A DNA stretch of 64,000 bases from Lachnospiraceae bacterium (GTDB taxonomy: Bacteria > Bacillota > Clostridia > Lachnospirales > Lachnospiraceae): contig CAJTFL010000015.1 of assembly GCA_910575565.1 (NCBI GenBank), positions 39,003-103,002 on the forward strand. Direction: 5' to 3'. This document shows, piece after piece, positions 1 to 9,613 of this stretch. The notes under the pieces were generated by a model. That model was given only the letters and a program-made list of their open reading frames with translations, was not told the origin of the DNA and ran no database searches. Made by a program: the position numbers and the translations under genes. Within the stretch, counting starts at the first letter, position 1. The number at the start of each line of letters is the position of its first letter.

Positions 1-319
1 CAACCAGCTGTAAGATATCGCTGCTGACTCCGGAAAGATCGGAGCCGTAAAACCATTTTCCCAAGACACAGCCCTGATAGTCCTTGCTCCCAGTAAATTC
101 CGTCCCTAATGTTACGGCAGAACAAAGATTCTCTACCCAGCTGTAATGAGCCTTCTCCGCTGTTAAAACCAGCGATCGGATCTTCATGGCCTCCTCCGTA
201 GACTTACTGTACCGTTTGACCCGGTTCATGCCAGAAAAAATCAGGATCCCGCTGGCAATAATCACCAGGAAAATCAGAATAATGCGCTTCATAACTTCCT
301 GTTTAATGGTTCGCTTCAT
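1..319 (-). CDS. Methyl-accepting chemotaxis protein with CZB-like sensor domain (3' part outside window)
   Basis: Only the first 106 codons lie in the window. The start is an ATG preceded by AAGGAGAT. A single membrane segment lies at about residues 11-31. It is followed by a stretch with the hallmarks of a chemoreceptor zinc-binding (CZB) domain: His58 three residues before Trp61, and Cys84 in the motif CVLGKW at 84-89. CZB domains bind zinc and sense zinc or oxidants such as hypochlorous acid in known receptors. Here the domain directly follows the first membrane segment, so it would be extracellular, whereas most studied CZB domains are cytoplasmic. It lies 17 bases after the next receptor gene and is probably co-transcribed with it. 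The signalling half is not visible, so receptor identity is an inference from the N-terminus and the neighbours. Confidence 0.75.
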   Translation of the reverse strand, partial: MKRTIKQEVMKRIILIFLVIIASGILIFSGMNRVKRYSKSTEEAMKIRSLVLTAEKAHYSWVENLCSAVTLGTEFTGSKDYQGCVLGKWFYGSDLSGVSSDILQLV

Positions 320-336
320 GGCTATCTCCTTCAACT

Positions 337-2127
337 TCAATATTTGTCATTTCCCCCATAGTAAGATGGCTCCATCCCCTCAGGCCCATCGTATGACGCG
401 CCTTTTCGCACTGGCGCAGGCTGCGCCCGCACAGGCGACGCCTGGCCTTCCAGCCGGAACTTCCTTACCAGATCCTTTAAAATCTGCGCCTGGCCGGACA
501 GCTCCTCGCTGGCCGCCGCGCTCTCCTGGGCGGTAGCGGAATTCGTCTGCACCACACTGGAAATCTGGTCAATCCCTACGGTAATCTGGGTAATGCCTTC
601 CGCCTGCTCTGCAGATGCCTTGGCAATGGAATCCATCATGCCCGCCGCATCCTGGATCCCCGCCATCACGCTCTGGAGGGAAAGCGCCGTCTCATCCGCA
701 ATCTTCTTGCCGTTTTCCACTGCCTTAAGGGAATTCTCAATCAGCGCTGCCGTATTCTTGGAAGCTTCCGCCGACTTGCTGGCAAGGTTCCTGACCTCAT
801 CCGCCACCACAGCAAAGCCCTTCCCCGCAGCCCCTGCCCTGGCCGCCTCCACGGCTGCGTTTAAGGCAAGGATGTTCGTCTGGAAAGCGATATCTTCTAT
901 GGTCTTGATAATCTTGCCGATCTCCCCGGAGGAAACGCTGATCTCAGACATGGCCTCCAGCATATCGTTCATCCTGCGGTTGCTCTCCCCTGCTTCCTGG
1001 CCTACCTCCATGGACTTGCTGCTGGCCTCCTGGGCTCCCTGGGCATTGCGATTGATATTGCTGGAGATCTCATTAATGGAAGCGGCAAGCTCTTCCACTG
1101 AGGATGCCTGTTCCGTAGCCCCCTGGGAAAGCGCCTGGGCGCCGCCGGACACCTGTTCGGAACCGGAAGATACTTGATCGGCCGACTGGTTTAAGGTAGC
1201 CAAGGTATGGTTAAAGCTTTCCTTAATCTGCTTCATGGAATGGAAGATCGTCTCATAATCTCCCGTATAAAGCTGGGAAGCCGTAGAATGCACAGTGAAA
1301 TCCCCTTCGGCCATGGCGCTTAAAATCCCTTTGATATCCTGGATAATCCGGCTTACCGAAGAGGTCATCTGGCACACATTCCGAGCCATATCGCCGAATT
1401 CATCCCGGGAATCGTACTCCACGCGCACGGATAAGTTGCCCTTTACCATCTCCACAATGGCCTCCTCTATCTTCTGCAGGGGAACCATAATATTCTTCGT
1501 TAAGTCTAAGGCAATGATCACCGTAAAGACGAACGCCCCCACCGCTATCGCCACCGATACACCGATAATCAGGTTAAGCAGCATCATGGCGGACTCATAG
1601 CTATCCGAAATCCCCTGCTCCATCTGGGCAAAGGCATCGGTAAGGATGGCAGTGTACTCGTCCACCTGGGGATTATATTCATTGATCACAATCTCTTCCG
1701 CCTGATGGTTGCCCTCCTGAGTCCCGCTGGACGCAGCCTCAATGATCCGCAGCCTGGTTCCTTTATTGTTCTCCATGCGGGTCTCAAAGTCCTTAAGGAG
1801 GGACACATCCCCCTCGTAATTGGAGTAAATCCAATCCAGCTGGGAATTGATCGTTTCCAGGTACTGATCCACCTTGCCAAAATGCTCGCTCGTCTCCTGG
1901 GCGCTCTCCGACATTACCCCAAGCATCAGCTCCTTTAAGGCTCCCTGAAGCCGGACGCGGATCTCGTAAACACTGGTGACAGCCTTATAGTCCTCCACAT
2001 AGAACTCCTGATAACTTTTCTTCGCCCGGGTAATCCCCATGCTGGCCGTCACCACCGACACCAGGAACAACGCGAGGATAATCCCAAACGAAACGATAAA
2101 CTTCCTGCCGACTTTTAAATTCTTCAT
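337..2127 (-). CDS. Methyl-accepting chemotaxis protein
   Basis: A transmembrane chemoreceptor of 596 residues that controls CheA through CheW. Membrane segments lie at about 9-31 and 182-207, with a four-helix-bundle type ligand domain between them. A HAMP linker follows at about 208-262. The cytoplasmic signalling hairpin carries the conserved tip around [21 protein letters not shown] chose the ATG at 2127 (protein begins MKNLKVGRK) because AAGGAGGAG lies eight bases upstream; a longer reading frame to 2154 lacks this signal. A sigma-28-like promoter lies upstream at 2205-2231. The gene is divergent from cheA. The ligand cannot be told from the sequence. Confidence 0.95.
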   Translation of the reverse strand: MKNLKVGRKFIVSFGIILALFLVSVVTASMGITRAKKSYQEFYVEDYKAVTSVYEIRVRLQGALKELMLGVMSESAQETSEHFGKVDQYLETINSQLDWIYSNYEGDVSLLKDFETRMENNKGTRLRIIEAASSGTQEGNHQAEEIVINEYNPQVDEYTAILTDAFAQMEQGISDSYESAMMLLNLIIGVSVAIAVGAFVFTVIIALDLTKNIMVPLQKIEEAIVEMVKGNLSVRVEYDSRDEFGDMARNVCQMTSSVSRIIQDIKGILSAMAEGDFTVHSTASQLYTGDYETIFHSMKQIKESFNHTLATLNQSADQVSSGSEQVSGGAQALSQGATEQASSVEELAASINEISSNINRNAQGAQEASSKSMEVGQEAGESNRRMNDMLEAMSEISVSSGEIGKIIKTIEDIAFQTNILALNAAVEAARAGAAGKGFAVVADEVRNLASKSAEASKNTAALIENSLKAVENGKKIADETALSLQSVMAGIQDAAGMMDSIAKASAEQAEGITQITVGIDQISSVVQTNSATAQESAAASEELSGQAQILKDLVRKFRLEGQASPVRAQPAPVRKGASYDGPEGMEPSYYGGNDKY

Positions 2128-2204
2128 TTGCTGCTCCTCCTTCAACATGAGCAATATGGCCTGCGACAGTTCGCCCCAGAATCCCTTTATATATTCTCAT
2201 AAGT

Positions 2205-2231
2205 ATTTCGGCATATTTTCTCATTCTATAA
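2205..2231 (-). promoter_or_regulatory. Candidate sigma-28 (SigD/FliA) promoter for the receptor operon
   Basis: Read on the minus strand the site is TTAT, 15 bases, GCCGAAAT. The known Bacillus SigD consensus is TAAA, about 15 bases, GCCGATAT. The same geometry occurs at 2294-2320, 17319-17345 and 17500-17526. Confidence 0.6.
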
Positions 2232-2293
2232 TACGCCCGGGGGAATTTTTCGATTTTTTTTACGGAAACACGGCCCCAAACCGTTTTTTTTCC

Positions 2294-2320
2294 TTATCTG
2301 TCTCCATTTTCCGCCGATAT
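2294..2320 (+). promoter_or_regulatory. Candidate sigma-28 promoter for cheA operon
   Basis: The site is TTAT, 15 bases, GCCGATAT, about 150 bases upstream of the chosen cheA start. The -10 element is an exact match to the Bacillus SigD consensus; the -35 is weaker. The seven bases CCTTATC at the -35 are identical in the flgM promoter candidate at 17500-17526. Confidence 0.65.
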
Positions 2321-2467
2321 ATAAATAAGTGTGTTATGGTCTGCCATGTTTCATGCCGCTTTGGCGGCCTTTTGCAGGCGTAAAGCTTTATCCTGCAGGC
2401 TTATCAATTCATGGCGAAGCCGTATGTTTTCATGCGATATATCAAACGAGATAGGTGGTGTAATGGA

Positions 2468-4579
2468 ATGGATAACGGTATGGAAAGTATGCTTGATACA
2501 TACCTCTTTGAAACAAACTCCCTTTTAGACAACCTGGATGAAATGCTGATGCAGGACGAGAAATTAGGTGATTTCCCTCCTGATGACGTGAATGAGATCT
2601 TCCGCATCATGCACACCATCAAAGGCTCGTCCGCCATGATGGAATTCGGCTCTCTTTCCAGCATTGCGCATCATATAGAGGATCTGTTCTTCTATATCCG
2701 CGACAAAGGCATTGATTCCCTGGATCCCCAGCACAAAAAGGAACTTTTTAACCTGATGTTCCGTTCAGAAGACTGCCTCAGGGGAGAGGTGGAAAAAGTA
2801 GAGAACGGCGAGCCTTTAAGCACGGACATGGATTCCTTTGCTGCCGAGATCAATAACTTTTTAAAGAAGATCAGCGGGGCGGCCCAGGAGGAGCCTGCAG
2901 CCGAAGCGCCCCAGAAAGCAGGCGGGGAGCAGACGGAGGCGGCATCAGGCCTGGCCCTTGAACACCTTCCTGACGATAAGGAAGCCGTATGCTTCCTTCA
3001 TATATTCTTAGACGAAGGCATCGGGATGGAAAATCTGCGTGCCTATATGATTATCAATGCCTTAAAGGAATGCGAGCTGGATTTCCGCTATTACCCGGAA
3101 AACATGGAGGCCAACCCGGACAGCTGCGCATCCATTATCGAAAACGGCTTTTTCATGGCTTTTAATTCCACAGATACAGCAGCGAAAGCCAGCGATCTGT
3201 TAAGAACCCAGAGCTATATCCGTTCCTATGAGCTGATCGAAGTCCCAGCTGAGGAACCGGAAGCGCCCCCTCAGCCGGAAGCGCCTTCCCAGCAGCTAGC
3301 CGCTGCTCCCCAGGTTTCCGATGCTCCTCCTGCCTCGAAGCCGAAGGCTCCGGCCAAGCAGCCCCAGCAGGGAACCCCGGTTAAGCAAAACTTAATCAGC
3401 GTCAGCTTGATGAAGCTGGACAGCCTCCAGAACCTGGTAGGCGAGATCGTAATCACGGAGTCCATGGTGACTTCCTCCCCCGAGTTAAACCAGTTAAGCC
3501 GGGATGCCTACGACAATTTCATGAAATCCGCCCGGCAGCTTAGGAAGCTGACGGACGATCTCCAGGATATCGCCATGTCCCTTAGGATGGTTCCCATCTC
3601 CGGCGTATTCCAGAAGATGAGCCGTATCGTCCGAGACATGAAGCAGAAGCTGGGCAAGGATGTGCGCCTTACATTAATCGGCGAGGACACCGAGGTTGAC
3701 AAGACCATCGTGGACAGCATCCAGGATCCCATTATGCATATGGTCCGCAACGCCATTGACCACGGCATTGAAGATACCGCCGATGAGCGTATCCGAGCCG
3801 GGAAGAACGGGCAGGGGGAGGTTATCCTTTCCGCTACCCATACCAGCAGCGAAGTGGTAATTTCCATCTCCGATGACGGAAAAGGCATGAACCCGGAAAA
3901 GCTTTTGGCGAAAGCCAGGGACAAGGGCATACTGACCAAGCCGGAAAGCGAGTACTCCCGGAAGGAAGCTTTAGGCCTGGTTATGCTGCCGGGCTTCTCC
4001 ACCAACCAGACCGTTACGGAATACTCCGGCCGTGGCGTGGGCATGGATGTGGTTAAAAAGAACGTGGAATCGGTAGGCGGCGTGGTATCCCTTGCCAGCG
4101 AGGAAGGCAAGGGCACGACCTTTACCATGAAGATCCCCTTAACCTTAGCCATCGTAGACGGGATGCGGGTTACGGTGGGCAATTCCATCTTTACCATCCC
4201 CATTTCCAATATCCGCCAGTCCTTTAAGGTCGCGCCGGATGAGGTAATCCGGGATGAGAACGGAAGGGAAATCATTGAGCGGATGGGAAGCTTCTACCCG
4301 GTAGTACGCCTCCATCAGTTCTATAATATAGAAACGGAAGTTACTAACCTGGATGAAGGGATCCTCCTTTGGGTGGAAACCAGCGACCGCTCCTTCTGCC
4401 TGTTCGTGGATGAGCTGGTAGGAGAACAGCAGGTGGTGGTAAAGCCCCTTCCTGCTTTCCTAAGCTATTTTGAGCTGAAGGATTACGGCATTTCGGGCTG
4501 CACCATTTTGGGCGATGGCAATATCAGCATTATCCTGGATATCCAAAGCCTTCATGCGGCAACCTTAGAGAACATATAG
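2468..4579 (+). CDS. cheA: Chemotaxis histidine kinase CheA
   Basis: The central kinase of chemotaxis, 703 residues, which autophosphorylates and passes phosphate to CheY and CheB. The N-terminal Hpt domain carries phospho-acceptor His49 in HTIKGSSAMM. A P2-like docking domain (about 175-275) and a Pro/Ala-rich linker follow. Next come the dimerisation domain, the ATPase domain (N box HMVRNAIDHGIE, DDGKGM, GRGVGMDVV) and a C-terminal CheW-like domain. I start at the ATG at 2468, with AGGTGG nine bases upstream, rather than at 2411. It is followed after 16 bases by cheW. All catalytic motifs appear intact. Confidence 0.97.
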   Translation: MDNGMESMLDTYLFETNSLLDNLDEMLMQDEKLGDFPPDDVNEIFRIMHTIKGSSAMMEFGSLSSIAHHIEDLFFYIRDKGIDSLDPQHKKELFNLMFRSEDCLRGEVEKVENGEPLSTDMDSFAAEINNFLKKISGAAQEEPAAEAPQKAGGEQTEAASGLALEHLPDDKEAVCFLHIFLDEGIGMENLRAYMIINALKECELDFRYYPENMEANPDSCASIIENGFFMAFNSTDTAAKASDLLRTQSYIRSYELIEVPAEEPEAPPQPEAPSQQLAAAPQVSDAPPASKPKAPAKQPQQGTPVKQNLISVSLMKLDSLQNLVGEIVITESMVTSSPELNQLSRDAYDNFMKSARQLRKLTDDLQDIAMSLRMVPISGVFQKMSRIVRDMKQKLGKDVRLTLIGEDTEVDKTIVDSIQDPIMHMVRNAIDHGIEDTADERIRAGKNGQGEVILSATHTSSEVVISISDDGKGMNPEKLLAKARDKGILTKPESEYSRKEALGLVMLPGFSTNQTVTEYSGRGVGMDVVKKNVESVGGVVSLASEEGKGTTFTMKIPLTLAIVDGMRVTVGNSIFTIPISNIRQSFKVAPDEVIRDENGREIIERMGSFYPVVRLHQFYNIETEVTNLDEGILLWVETSDRSFCLFVDELVGEQQVVVKPLPAFLSYFELKDYGISGCTILGDGNISIILDIQSLHAATLENI

Positions 4580-4595
4580 AAGGGAGGAACGGATT

Positions 4596-5081
4596 ATGTC
4601 CGAACAAACCAACAACCAGGAACTGTTAGACACGGAAGTGCCTGAGTCAGAGGAAACTTCCAGCGTGGAGCGCTGCCTCACCTTCGATTCCGGTGATCTG
4701 GTCTTATATATCAGTACCAAATACGTCATTGAGATCATTAACAACCATGCCATCACTACCTTGCCTCTGATGCCCCCTTATATTAAGGGAATCATCAATT
4801 TAAGGGGTCAGATCCTTCCTGTGGTGGATATCCAGCTACGCATGGAAAAGGAAAGCTCCAATTATACCAACAAAAACTGCATCATTATCCTGGATATTAA
4901 TTCTGTCTCCCTGGGGATTATCGTCGATTCCGTGCGTCAGGTAGTTGACATTGATCTGAAGAATGTACGCCCCATCCCCTTAAAGCGGCAGCAAAAACTG
5001 TTAGACGGCATGGTAACGATGGAGGACGGCAGCGTCTTTATGTCCATTGACTGTCAGGCATTGTCCAGCCCTGAATTATAA
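4596..5081 (+). CDS. cheW: Chemotaxis coupling protein CheW
   Basis: An adaptor of 161 residues that links chemoreceptors to CheA at the receptor array. After about 30 acidic N-terminal residues it has the CheW fold, with the conserved run around INLRGQILPVVDI. A ribosome site GGGAGG precedes the ATG. It sits between cheA and cheR in one operon. No unusual residues were seen. Confidence 0.95.
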   Translation: MSEQTNNQELLDTEVPESEETSSVERCLTFDSGDLVLYISTKYVIEIINNHAITTLPLMPPYIKGIINLRGQILPVVDIQLRMEKESSNYTNKNCIIILDINSVSLGIIVDSVRQVVDIDLKNVRPIPLKRQQKLLDGMVTMEDGSVFMSIDCQALSSPEL

Positions 5082-5119
5082 GCCGGGCAGCGAATTAACG
5101 AAACAGGAGTGAATGTCCG

Positions 5120-5938
5120 ATGCTAAGTTTAAGTGAACATGATTTCCAGCGCCTTTATACTTACATTAAGAAAAATTATGGGATTGATTTAAGCAAGAAA
5201 AAGCAGCTGATCGTAAGCCGCCTTTCCAATACCTTGTCTTCCAAGGGCTTTAAGGATTTCACCGCTTACGTGGATGAAATCTTATCCGGCCGTGACCCGG
5301 AGATGGTCACGACCATGTTAAATAAGCTGACTACGAATTATACGTATTTCCTTCGGGAGGAGGAGCACTTCCAGTACTTTTGGGATATTATCCTCCCAGA
5401 TCTGGAAAAAAAGCACGCAAAGGATAAAAACCTTGCCATATGGAGCGCAGGCTGCTCCTCCGGCGAGGAGCCTTACACCATCTCCATGTACTTAAAGGAG
5501 TATTTCGGTTCCAAGGCCGGGCAGTGGGACACCAGGATTTTGGCCACGGATATTTCCAACAAGATCTTAAGCACGGCTATCAATGCTACTTATAATGACG
5601 AAAGCATTAGCGCCCTCCCCTCCGGCTGGCAGCGCAAGTATTTTATCAAGGCCGGGAAGGACAGCTATTCGATTTCTCCTGCCCTTAAGCAGAATGTGAT
5701 TTTCCGAACCTTCAACCTGATGGATCCCATCAAGTTTAAACGAAAATTCGATCTGATCTTCTGCCGCAATGTAATGATTTATTTTGACCAGGATACCAAG
5801 GATGCGTTGGTGCGGCGTTTCTATAACGCCACTGTTCCGGGGGGACATTTATTTATCGGCCATTCGGAGGGTCTTACCAAGGCCACCTGCCCCTATACTT
5901 ACGTTAAGCCAGCGATTTACCAGAAAACCGGAGCCTGA
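5120..5938 (+). CDS. cheR: Chemoreceptor methyltransferase CheR
   Basis: A methyltransferase of 272 residues that uses S-adenosylmethionine to methylate receptor glutamates for adaptation. The N-terminal helical domain includes LTTNYTYFLRE, equivalent to the family TTN-x-FFR motif. The SAM site is in WSAGCSSGEEPY, and FCRNVMIYF follows, as expected. AGGAGTGAATGTCCG precedes the ATG. It lies between cheW and cheB, but a 200-base spacer with strong inverted repeats separates it from cheB. Confidence 0.96.
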   Translation: MLSLSEHDFQRLYTYIKKNYGIDLSKKKQLIVSRLSNTLSSKGFKDFTAYVDEILSGRDPEMVTTMLNKLTTNYTYFLREEEHFQYFWDIILPDLEKKHAKDKNLAIWSAGCSSGEEPYTISMYLKEYFGSKAGQWDTRILATDISNKILSTAINATYNDESISALPSGWQRKYFIKAGKDSYSISPALKQNVIFRTFNLMDPIKFKRKFDLIFCRNVMIYFDQDTKDALVRRFYNATVPGGHLFIGHSEGLTKATCPYTYVKPAIYQKTGA

Positions 5939-6012
5939 TCTTATTCTTTATTTCCGCGAGCAATGAGCCGAGTGCCGTGCTTGCACGAGCATTTGGCGAA
6001 TGCCGCGAGGGT

Positions 6013-6108
6013 CAAATACCCCGCAGCTTGCTGCGCTGCAAATTTGATGCCCCGTTGCTTGCAGCGGGGTATTTGGCTGATAGGAGGTTGCAGCAGGCAA
6101 TCTCCTAT
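6013..6108. repeat. Nested inverted repeats between cheR and cheB
   Basis: CAAATACCCCGC at 6013-6024 is exactly complementary to GCGGGGTATTTG at 6064-6075, with smaller GCAGC/GCTGC pairings inside. A second hairpin, TAGGAGGTTGC / GCAATCTCCTA, spans about 6080-6107, just before the cheB ribosome site. There is no T-run typical of a terminator. It may be a dispersed palindromic repeat or an RNA structure that modulates cheB. Confidence 0.7.
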
Positions 6109-6138
6109 TTCAAATCGTTCTGAAAGAAGGTTAACATC

Positions 6139-7299
6139 ATGAAACAAAAAATCTGCGTAATGGTGGTAGATGATTCCGTCTTATTCCGGAGCTGGCTGGT
6201 ACAGAACATCAGCGCCGATTCCCGGTTCGAGGTGGTTGGCTATGCCATAAATGCCATGGATGCCAAGGGGAAGCTTCCCCTTTTAAAGCCGGATATCATG
6301 ACCTTGGACATTGAGATGCCAGGGATGAGCGGCCTGGATTTTTTAAAGGAAATCCTCCCGTCTCATCCCATCCCTGTGATTTTAGTATCTTCTTTAAATG
6401 TACGGGTATTTGACGCCCTGGCTGCCGGGGCGGTAGATTTCGTGCGCAAGCCAAACATGGAGCAGGACGGAGGCCGGGACGCCTTTTTAACAGTTCTGAA
6501 GGCAAAGCTGTCCATCGGCGCGAACGCCCGGGTGCGGCTTCCCATCTCCACAGGCAGCTCACCGGCCACAGCCTCCCGGTTTAGCCGGCCAGGCACAAGC
6601 ACGGCAGCCGCCGGTTCGGTTCTGTCTACTGCCAGTTTAGGCACTTCCTTTCCGGCTCACCCGTATTCCGTCAAAGCCCCTGGGGCTGCAGCCCGGCATT
6701 TTACCCATATGCCCGTCAATTCTTCCAATATTGACCTTATCGCCATCGGTGCTTCTACCGGAGGCACTGAAGCTATCCTGGAGGTAGTCCGCCAGTTTCC
6801 CGCCAAAATGCCGGGGATTGTGATTACTCAGCATATGCCCCCTGGGTTTACCTCCATGTATGCGGAACGGCTGAACCGCCTCTGCAACCTGGAAGTAAAG
6901 GAAGCCGTCCATGGTGACAAGATTCGGCCAGGCTTGGTGCTCTTAGCCCCCGGCGGCCTGCAGATGCGGGTTGTCCGGCTGGGAAGCGGCTACTCCGTAA
7001 CCTGCACGGAGGAAGATAAAGTCAGCGGCCACAAGCCTTCCGTAGATGTACTGTTTGATTCCGTAGCTACCAATGTAAAAAGCAGGGCCATCGGCGTAAT
7101 CTTAACTGGGATGGGCGCTGATGGGGCTGTGGGTATGCTTAGGATGCGTAAAGCCGGCGCCTACACCATCGGACAGGATCGGGACAGCTGCGTGGTTTAC
7201 GGAATGCCCATGGAGGCATACAAAATCGGCGGCGTCTGCCAGCAGGCCGCCTTAAGCGCAATCCCGCAGGTGGTGATGTCCCAGCTCGCGAAAGGATAA
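6139..7299 (+). CDS. cheB: Chemotaxis response regulator methylesterase CheB
   Basis: A protein of 386 residues that removes methyl groups from (and deamidates) chemoreceptors when phosphorylated by CheA. The receiver domain has acidic residues Asp11/Asp12 and phospho-acceptor Asp57 in TLDIEMPG. A Ser/Ala/Thr-rich linker of about 65 residues follows. The methylesterase domain has Ser206 in AIGASTGG, a histidine in ITQHMPPGF and an aspartate in GMGADG, completing the known catalytic triad. GAAAGAAGG lies upstream of the ATG. The next gene starts two bases after its stop. Confidence 0.97.
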   Translation: MKQKICVMVVDDSVLFRSWLVQNISADSRFEVVGYAINAMDAKGKLPLLKPDIMTLDIEMPGMSGLDFLKEILPSHPIPVILVSSLNVRVFDALAAGAVDFVRKPNMEQDGGRDAFLTVLKAKLSIGANARVRLPISTGSSPATASRFSRPGTSTAAAGSVLSTASLGTSFPAHPYSVKAPGAAARHFTHMPVNSSNIDLIAIGASTGGTEAILEVVRQFPAKMPGIVITQHMPPGFTSMYAERLNRLCNLEVKEAVHGDKIRPGLVLLAPGGLQMRVVRLGSGYSVTCTEEDKVSGHKPSVDVLFDSVATNVKSRAIGVILTGMGADGAVGMLRMRKAGAYTIGQDRDSCVVYGMPMEAYKIGGVCQQAALSAIPQVVMSQLAKG

Positions 7300-7300
7300 T

Positions 7301-8257
7301 ATGAAACACCCAAAAAGGAAAAACCATCCCTACGCCTCAAGGAACCTTTATCTGGTTCCTCCCTCGGCAAAAGCCAAAAGACCTCCCGCTCCCCAAAAAG
7401 GCTTGGCGGAAAAAATAATCACCGGCGGCATTGCCGCCATGTCTTCCGCTATGGTAATCAGCCTTTTTGCCTACTTCCGCCCTTTTTCCCTAAGCGACGT
7501 GAAAAACTTTGCGGAGACGGCAGTAAGCGGGCTGCTTGGGCGGGGAGAGCAGGGGGATGAAGGCTTATCCGGCACAGAAGGGGAAGCCGATAAGGCTCCC
7601 CCTTCCCATATTCCCCTCACCACAGACTTAGGGGATGTGGCCGATTTTACTTCCGAACCAGTATTCCCCTCCCAGGATGATTCCATTTATTCCTGTATCT
7701 TAGACACCGCCCTGGGGCCTATGCTGTACTACAACCAAGGGGATCTGCGCTGGAAATCTTATCTTTACGGCGGCGTTGACCCAATCAGCAAATACGGCTG
7801 CGGCCCGGTATGCGTATCCATGATCATCAACAGCTTCGGCACTGCCGGGGTAACGCCTATCGAGATGGCCGACTGGTCTGCCCAAAACGGCGGCTTCGCC
7901 CTCCACGGCGGCTCTTACCACAGGCTGATCCCCGAAAGCCTTTCCGCCTTTGGCTTAAATGTGGAAAGCGTCACTGACTACACCGCCCAAAATGCTTCCC
8001 GCCTCCTGGAAAGCCAGCATATCCTGGTAGCCCTGATGGGAAAAGGCCGCCTGACGGAAAACGGCCATTTCATCATCATCACCCAACTGACCGACCGGGG
8101 AAACGTTTATATTGCCGATCCGGCCAGCTATGAGAACAGCACGAAGGAATGGGATCTGCAGCAGCTGATGGATGAACTAAAGCCAAATTACGACTATGGC
8201 GCTCCCTTATGGGCCGTATCCTTAAATCCTTCCAGTGCCTCCGCCAATCTGCCATAG
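7301..8257 (+). CDS. Membrane-anchored C39-like peptidase-fold protein
   Basis: A protein of 318 residues. A basic N-terminus is followed by one membrane segment (about 40-62), an acidic low-complexity linker, and a domain resembling Peptidase_C39_2 (papain-like). The candidate catalytic cysteine is in YGCGPVCVSM, the histidine in NGHFIIIT and the polar residue in ADPASYENS. The domain probably faces outside the cell, anchored by the single segment. The ribosome site AAAGGA lies inside the end of cheB, so translation is likely coupled to the chemotaxis operon. No substrate can be named; wall or surface-protein processing is a guess. Its 3' end overlaps the convergent glycosyltransferase gene by 64 bases. 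Confidence 0.75.
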   Translation: MKHPKRKNHPYASRNLYLVPPSAKAKRPPAPQKGLAEKIITGGIAAMSSAMVISLFAYFRPFSLSDVKNFAETAVSGLLGRGEQGDEGLSGTEGEADKAPPSHIPLTTDLGDVADFTSEPVFPSQDDSIYSCILDTALGPMLYYNQGDLRWKSYLYGGVDPISKYGCGPVCVSMIINSFGTAGVTPIEMADWSAQNGGFALHGGSYHRLIPESLSAFGLNVESVTDYTAQNASRLLESQHILVALMGKGRLTENGHFIIITQLTDRGNVYIADPASYENSTKEWDLQQLMDELKPNYDYGAPLWAVSLNPSSASANLP

Positions 8258-9561
8258 CCTGCATCTTTCGCCTCTCTCTCCACGAAGGAGCAGGCTTCAG
8301 GCTTCTGAAAATCATAAAAATTCATTAAAAACTTTACCACCTGGACAGGAGGCGTCGCTTCATCCTGCCTAAAGGCAGCCAGCAGCGTCCTTAAGGCTTC
8401 CTCCCGCCAGGGATCCGCCTTTAGGATGGTAACAGAGCAGCTTACGCACTGCTGCAAATCACCGTTTTCATAATGGCAAATCGCCAAAAGCTCCCAAGCT
8501 TCCATCAGATTATGGGCCAATAAGGCGGAGGTCACGCCGCTCCCGTACCGATCTAACAGGGTAATCGCCCTTTGGAGATGGTAAGATCCCTTCCCAAACT
8601 GCTGCTTCCTGGCATACCACCGTCCCAAAAGATAGTCATAATCCGCTTCCTGGGGAAAACGCCTCACCCCTTCCTGGTAGGCCTTTACCGCGGCGCTTTC
8701 CCGGGAGCTGTCCATATAAATCAGCAAAAGATGCTTAAAAATCAGCGCCGCCTGGATAAAATCCTCCTCTAGCTGCCTTGGCAGATGACGGACTGCCTGC
8801 TCATACCAGATGGCCGCCTCTTCCTGCTTTTTCTGCTGGAAATAAGAATCCCCCAGGTAAGACATCAGCTTATAATCCCTGGGATGATCCTCCAGCTCTT
8901 TTTTCACAAGAGCGATATTCCGCTCTACCTTTTTTTTCCCCTCAAGTTCCGCTGGCGTATATCCGGTATGATAGATCGCCAGCTCCCTGCTGGCATCCTC
9001 GCACAAAAGCTCCCCCTTCTCAAAGAAAAGCTTTTCATGGATCCTTCCCCGGTAACGCAGGCCGGGAAGGTTCCTAAAGATCCGGATTTGCGTCCCGGAA
9101 AGAGCCATGCCCACGGTTCCGTCAGCCTTCATGCTTTTCTGCCATTTCAGCCGATCTTTTCCCTTCTCCTGACCCTCTTCCAAAACATCTTCACTGCCAT
9201 CCACCTGAATCCAGCTGGCAACCAGGCCATGGCATGTGGCAAGGCCAAGGCTATCCAGGCGGTACGCCAGCTTTTTTACGTCCTCCGGCCGAAGGTACTC
9301 ATCCGCGTCCAGAAAGACAATCCAGTCGCCCTTCGCCTTTTTTATGGCATAGTTTTTTGCGGCGGCGAAATCATCGATCCAGTCAAAATGATATACCTTT
9401 GCCCCTAGCTCCCTGGCGATTTCCACGGTCGCGTCCTGGCTCCCCGTGTCCACCACAATCTGCTCGTCTGCAATGTCCCTGCACCAGGTTAAGGCACGCC
9501 GGATATTATTCTCCTCATTTTTTACAATCATGCACTGGGAAATCTTTACTTTTCTTTTCAT
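8194..9561 (-). CDS. Family 2 glycosyltransferase with TPR-like tail
   Basis: A protein of 455 residues. The N-terminal GT-A domain (about 1-210) begins with a short beta strand and CMIVKNEENNI, and carries DTGSQDAT and the metal-binding DADEY. The C-terminal half is helical and TPR-like (YLGDSYFQQKK, YDYLLGRWYARKQ). It belongs to the group often annotated SunS-like or TPR-containing glycosyltransferases. Some relatives glycosylate flagellin or peptides. Its position as the last gene of a motility-linked operon suggests flagellar protein glycosylation, but this is inference. GGAGG precedes the ATG at 9561. The next gene upstream is a paralogue. Confidence 0.85.
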   Translation of the reverse strand: MKRKVKISQCMIVKNEENNIRRALTWCRDIADEQIVVDTGSQDATVEIARELGAKVYHFDWIDDFAAAKNYAIKKAKGDWIVFLDADEYLRPEDVKKLAYRLDSLGLATCHGLVASWIQVDGSEDVLEEGQEKGKDRLKWQKSMKADGTVGMALSGTQIRIFRNLPGLRYRGRIHEKLFFEKGELLCEDASRELAIYHTGYTPAELEGKKKVERNIALVKKELEDHPRDYKLMSYLGDSYFQQKKQEEAAIWYEQAVRHLPRQLEEDFIQAALIFKHLLLIYMDSSRESAAVKAYQEGVRRFPQEADYDYLLGRWYARKQQFGKGSYHLQRAITLLDRYGSGVTSALLAHNLMEAWELLAICHYENGDLQQCVSCSVTILKADPWREEALRTLLAAFRQDEATPPVQVVKFLMNFYDFQKPEACSFVEREAKDAGYGRLAEALEGFKDTAHKGAP

Positions 9562-9613
9562 GGATCCTCCATTCTCTGCGCCTGGATCTCCCTCGGAAAC
9601 TTTTTGTATCTGC

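Noticed and set aside
3508..4275. Long minus-strand open frame of 255 codons opposite cheA
   Set aside because: It is antisense to strongly conserved CheA kinase domains and shows no protein family features.
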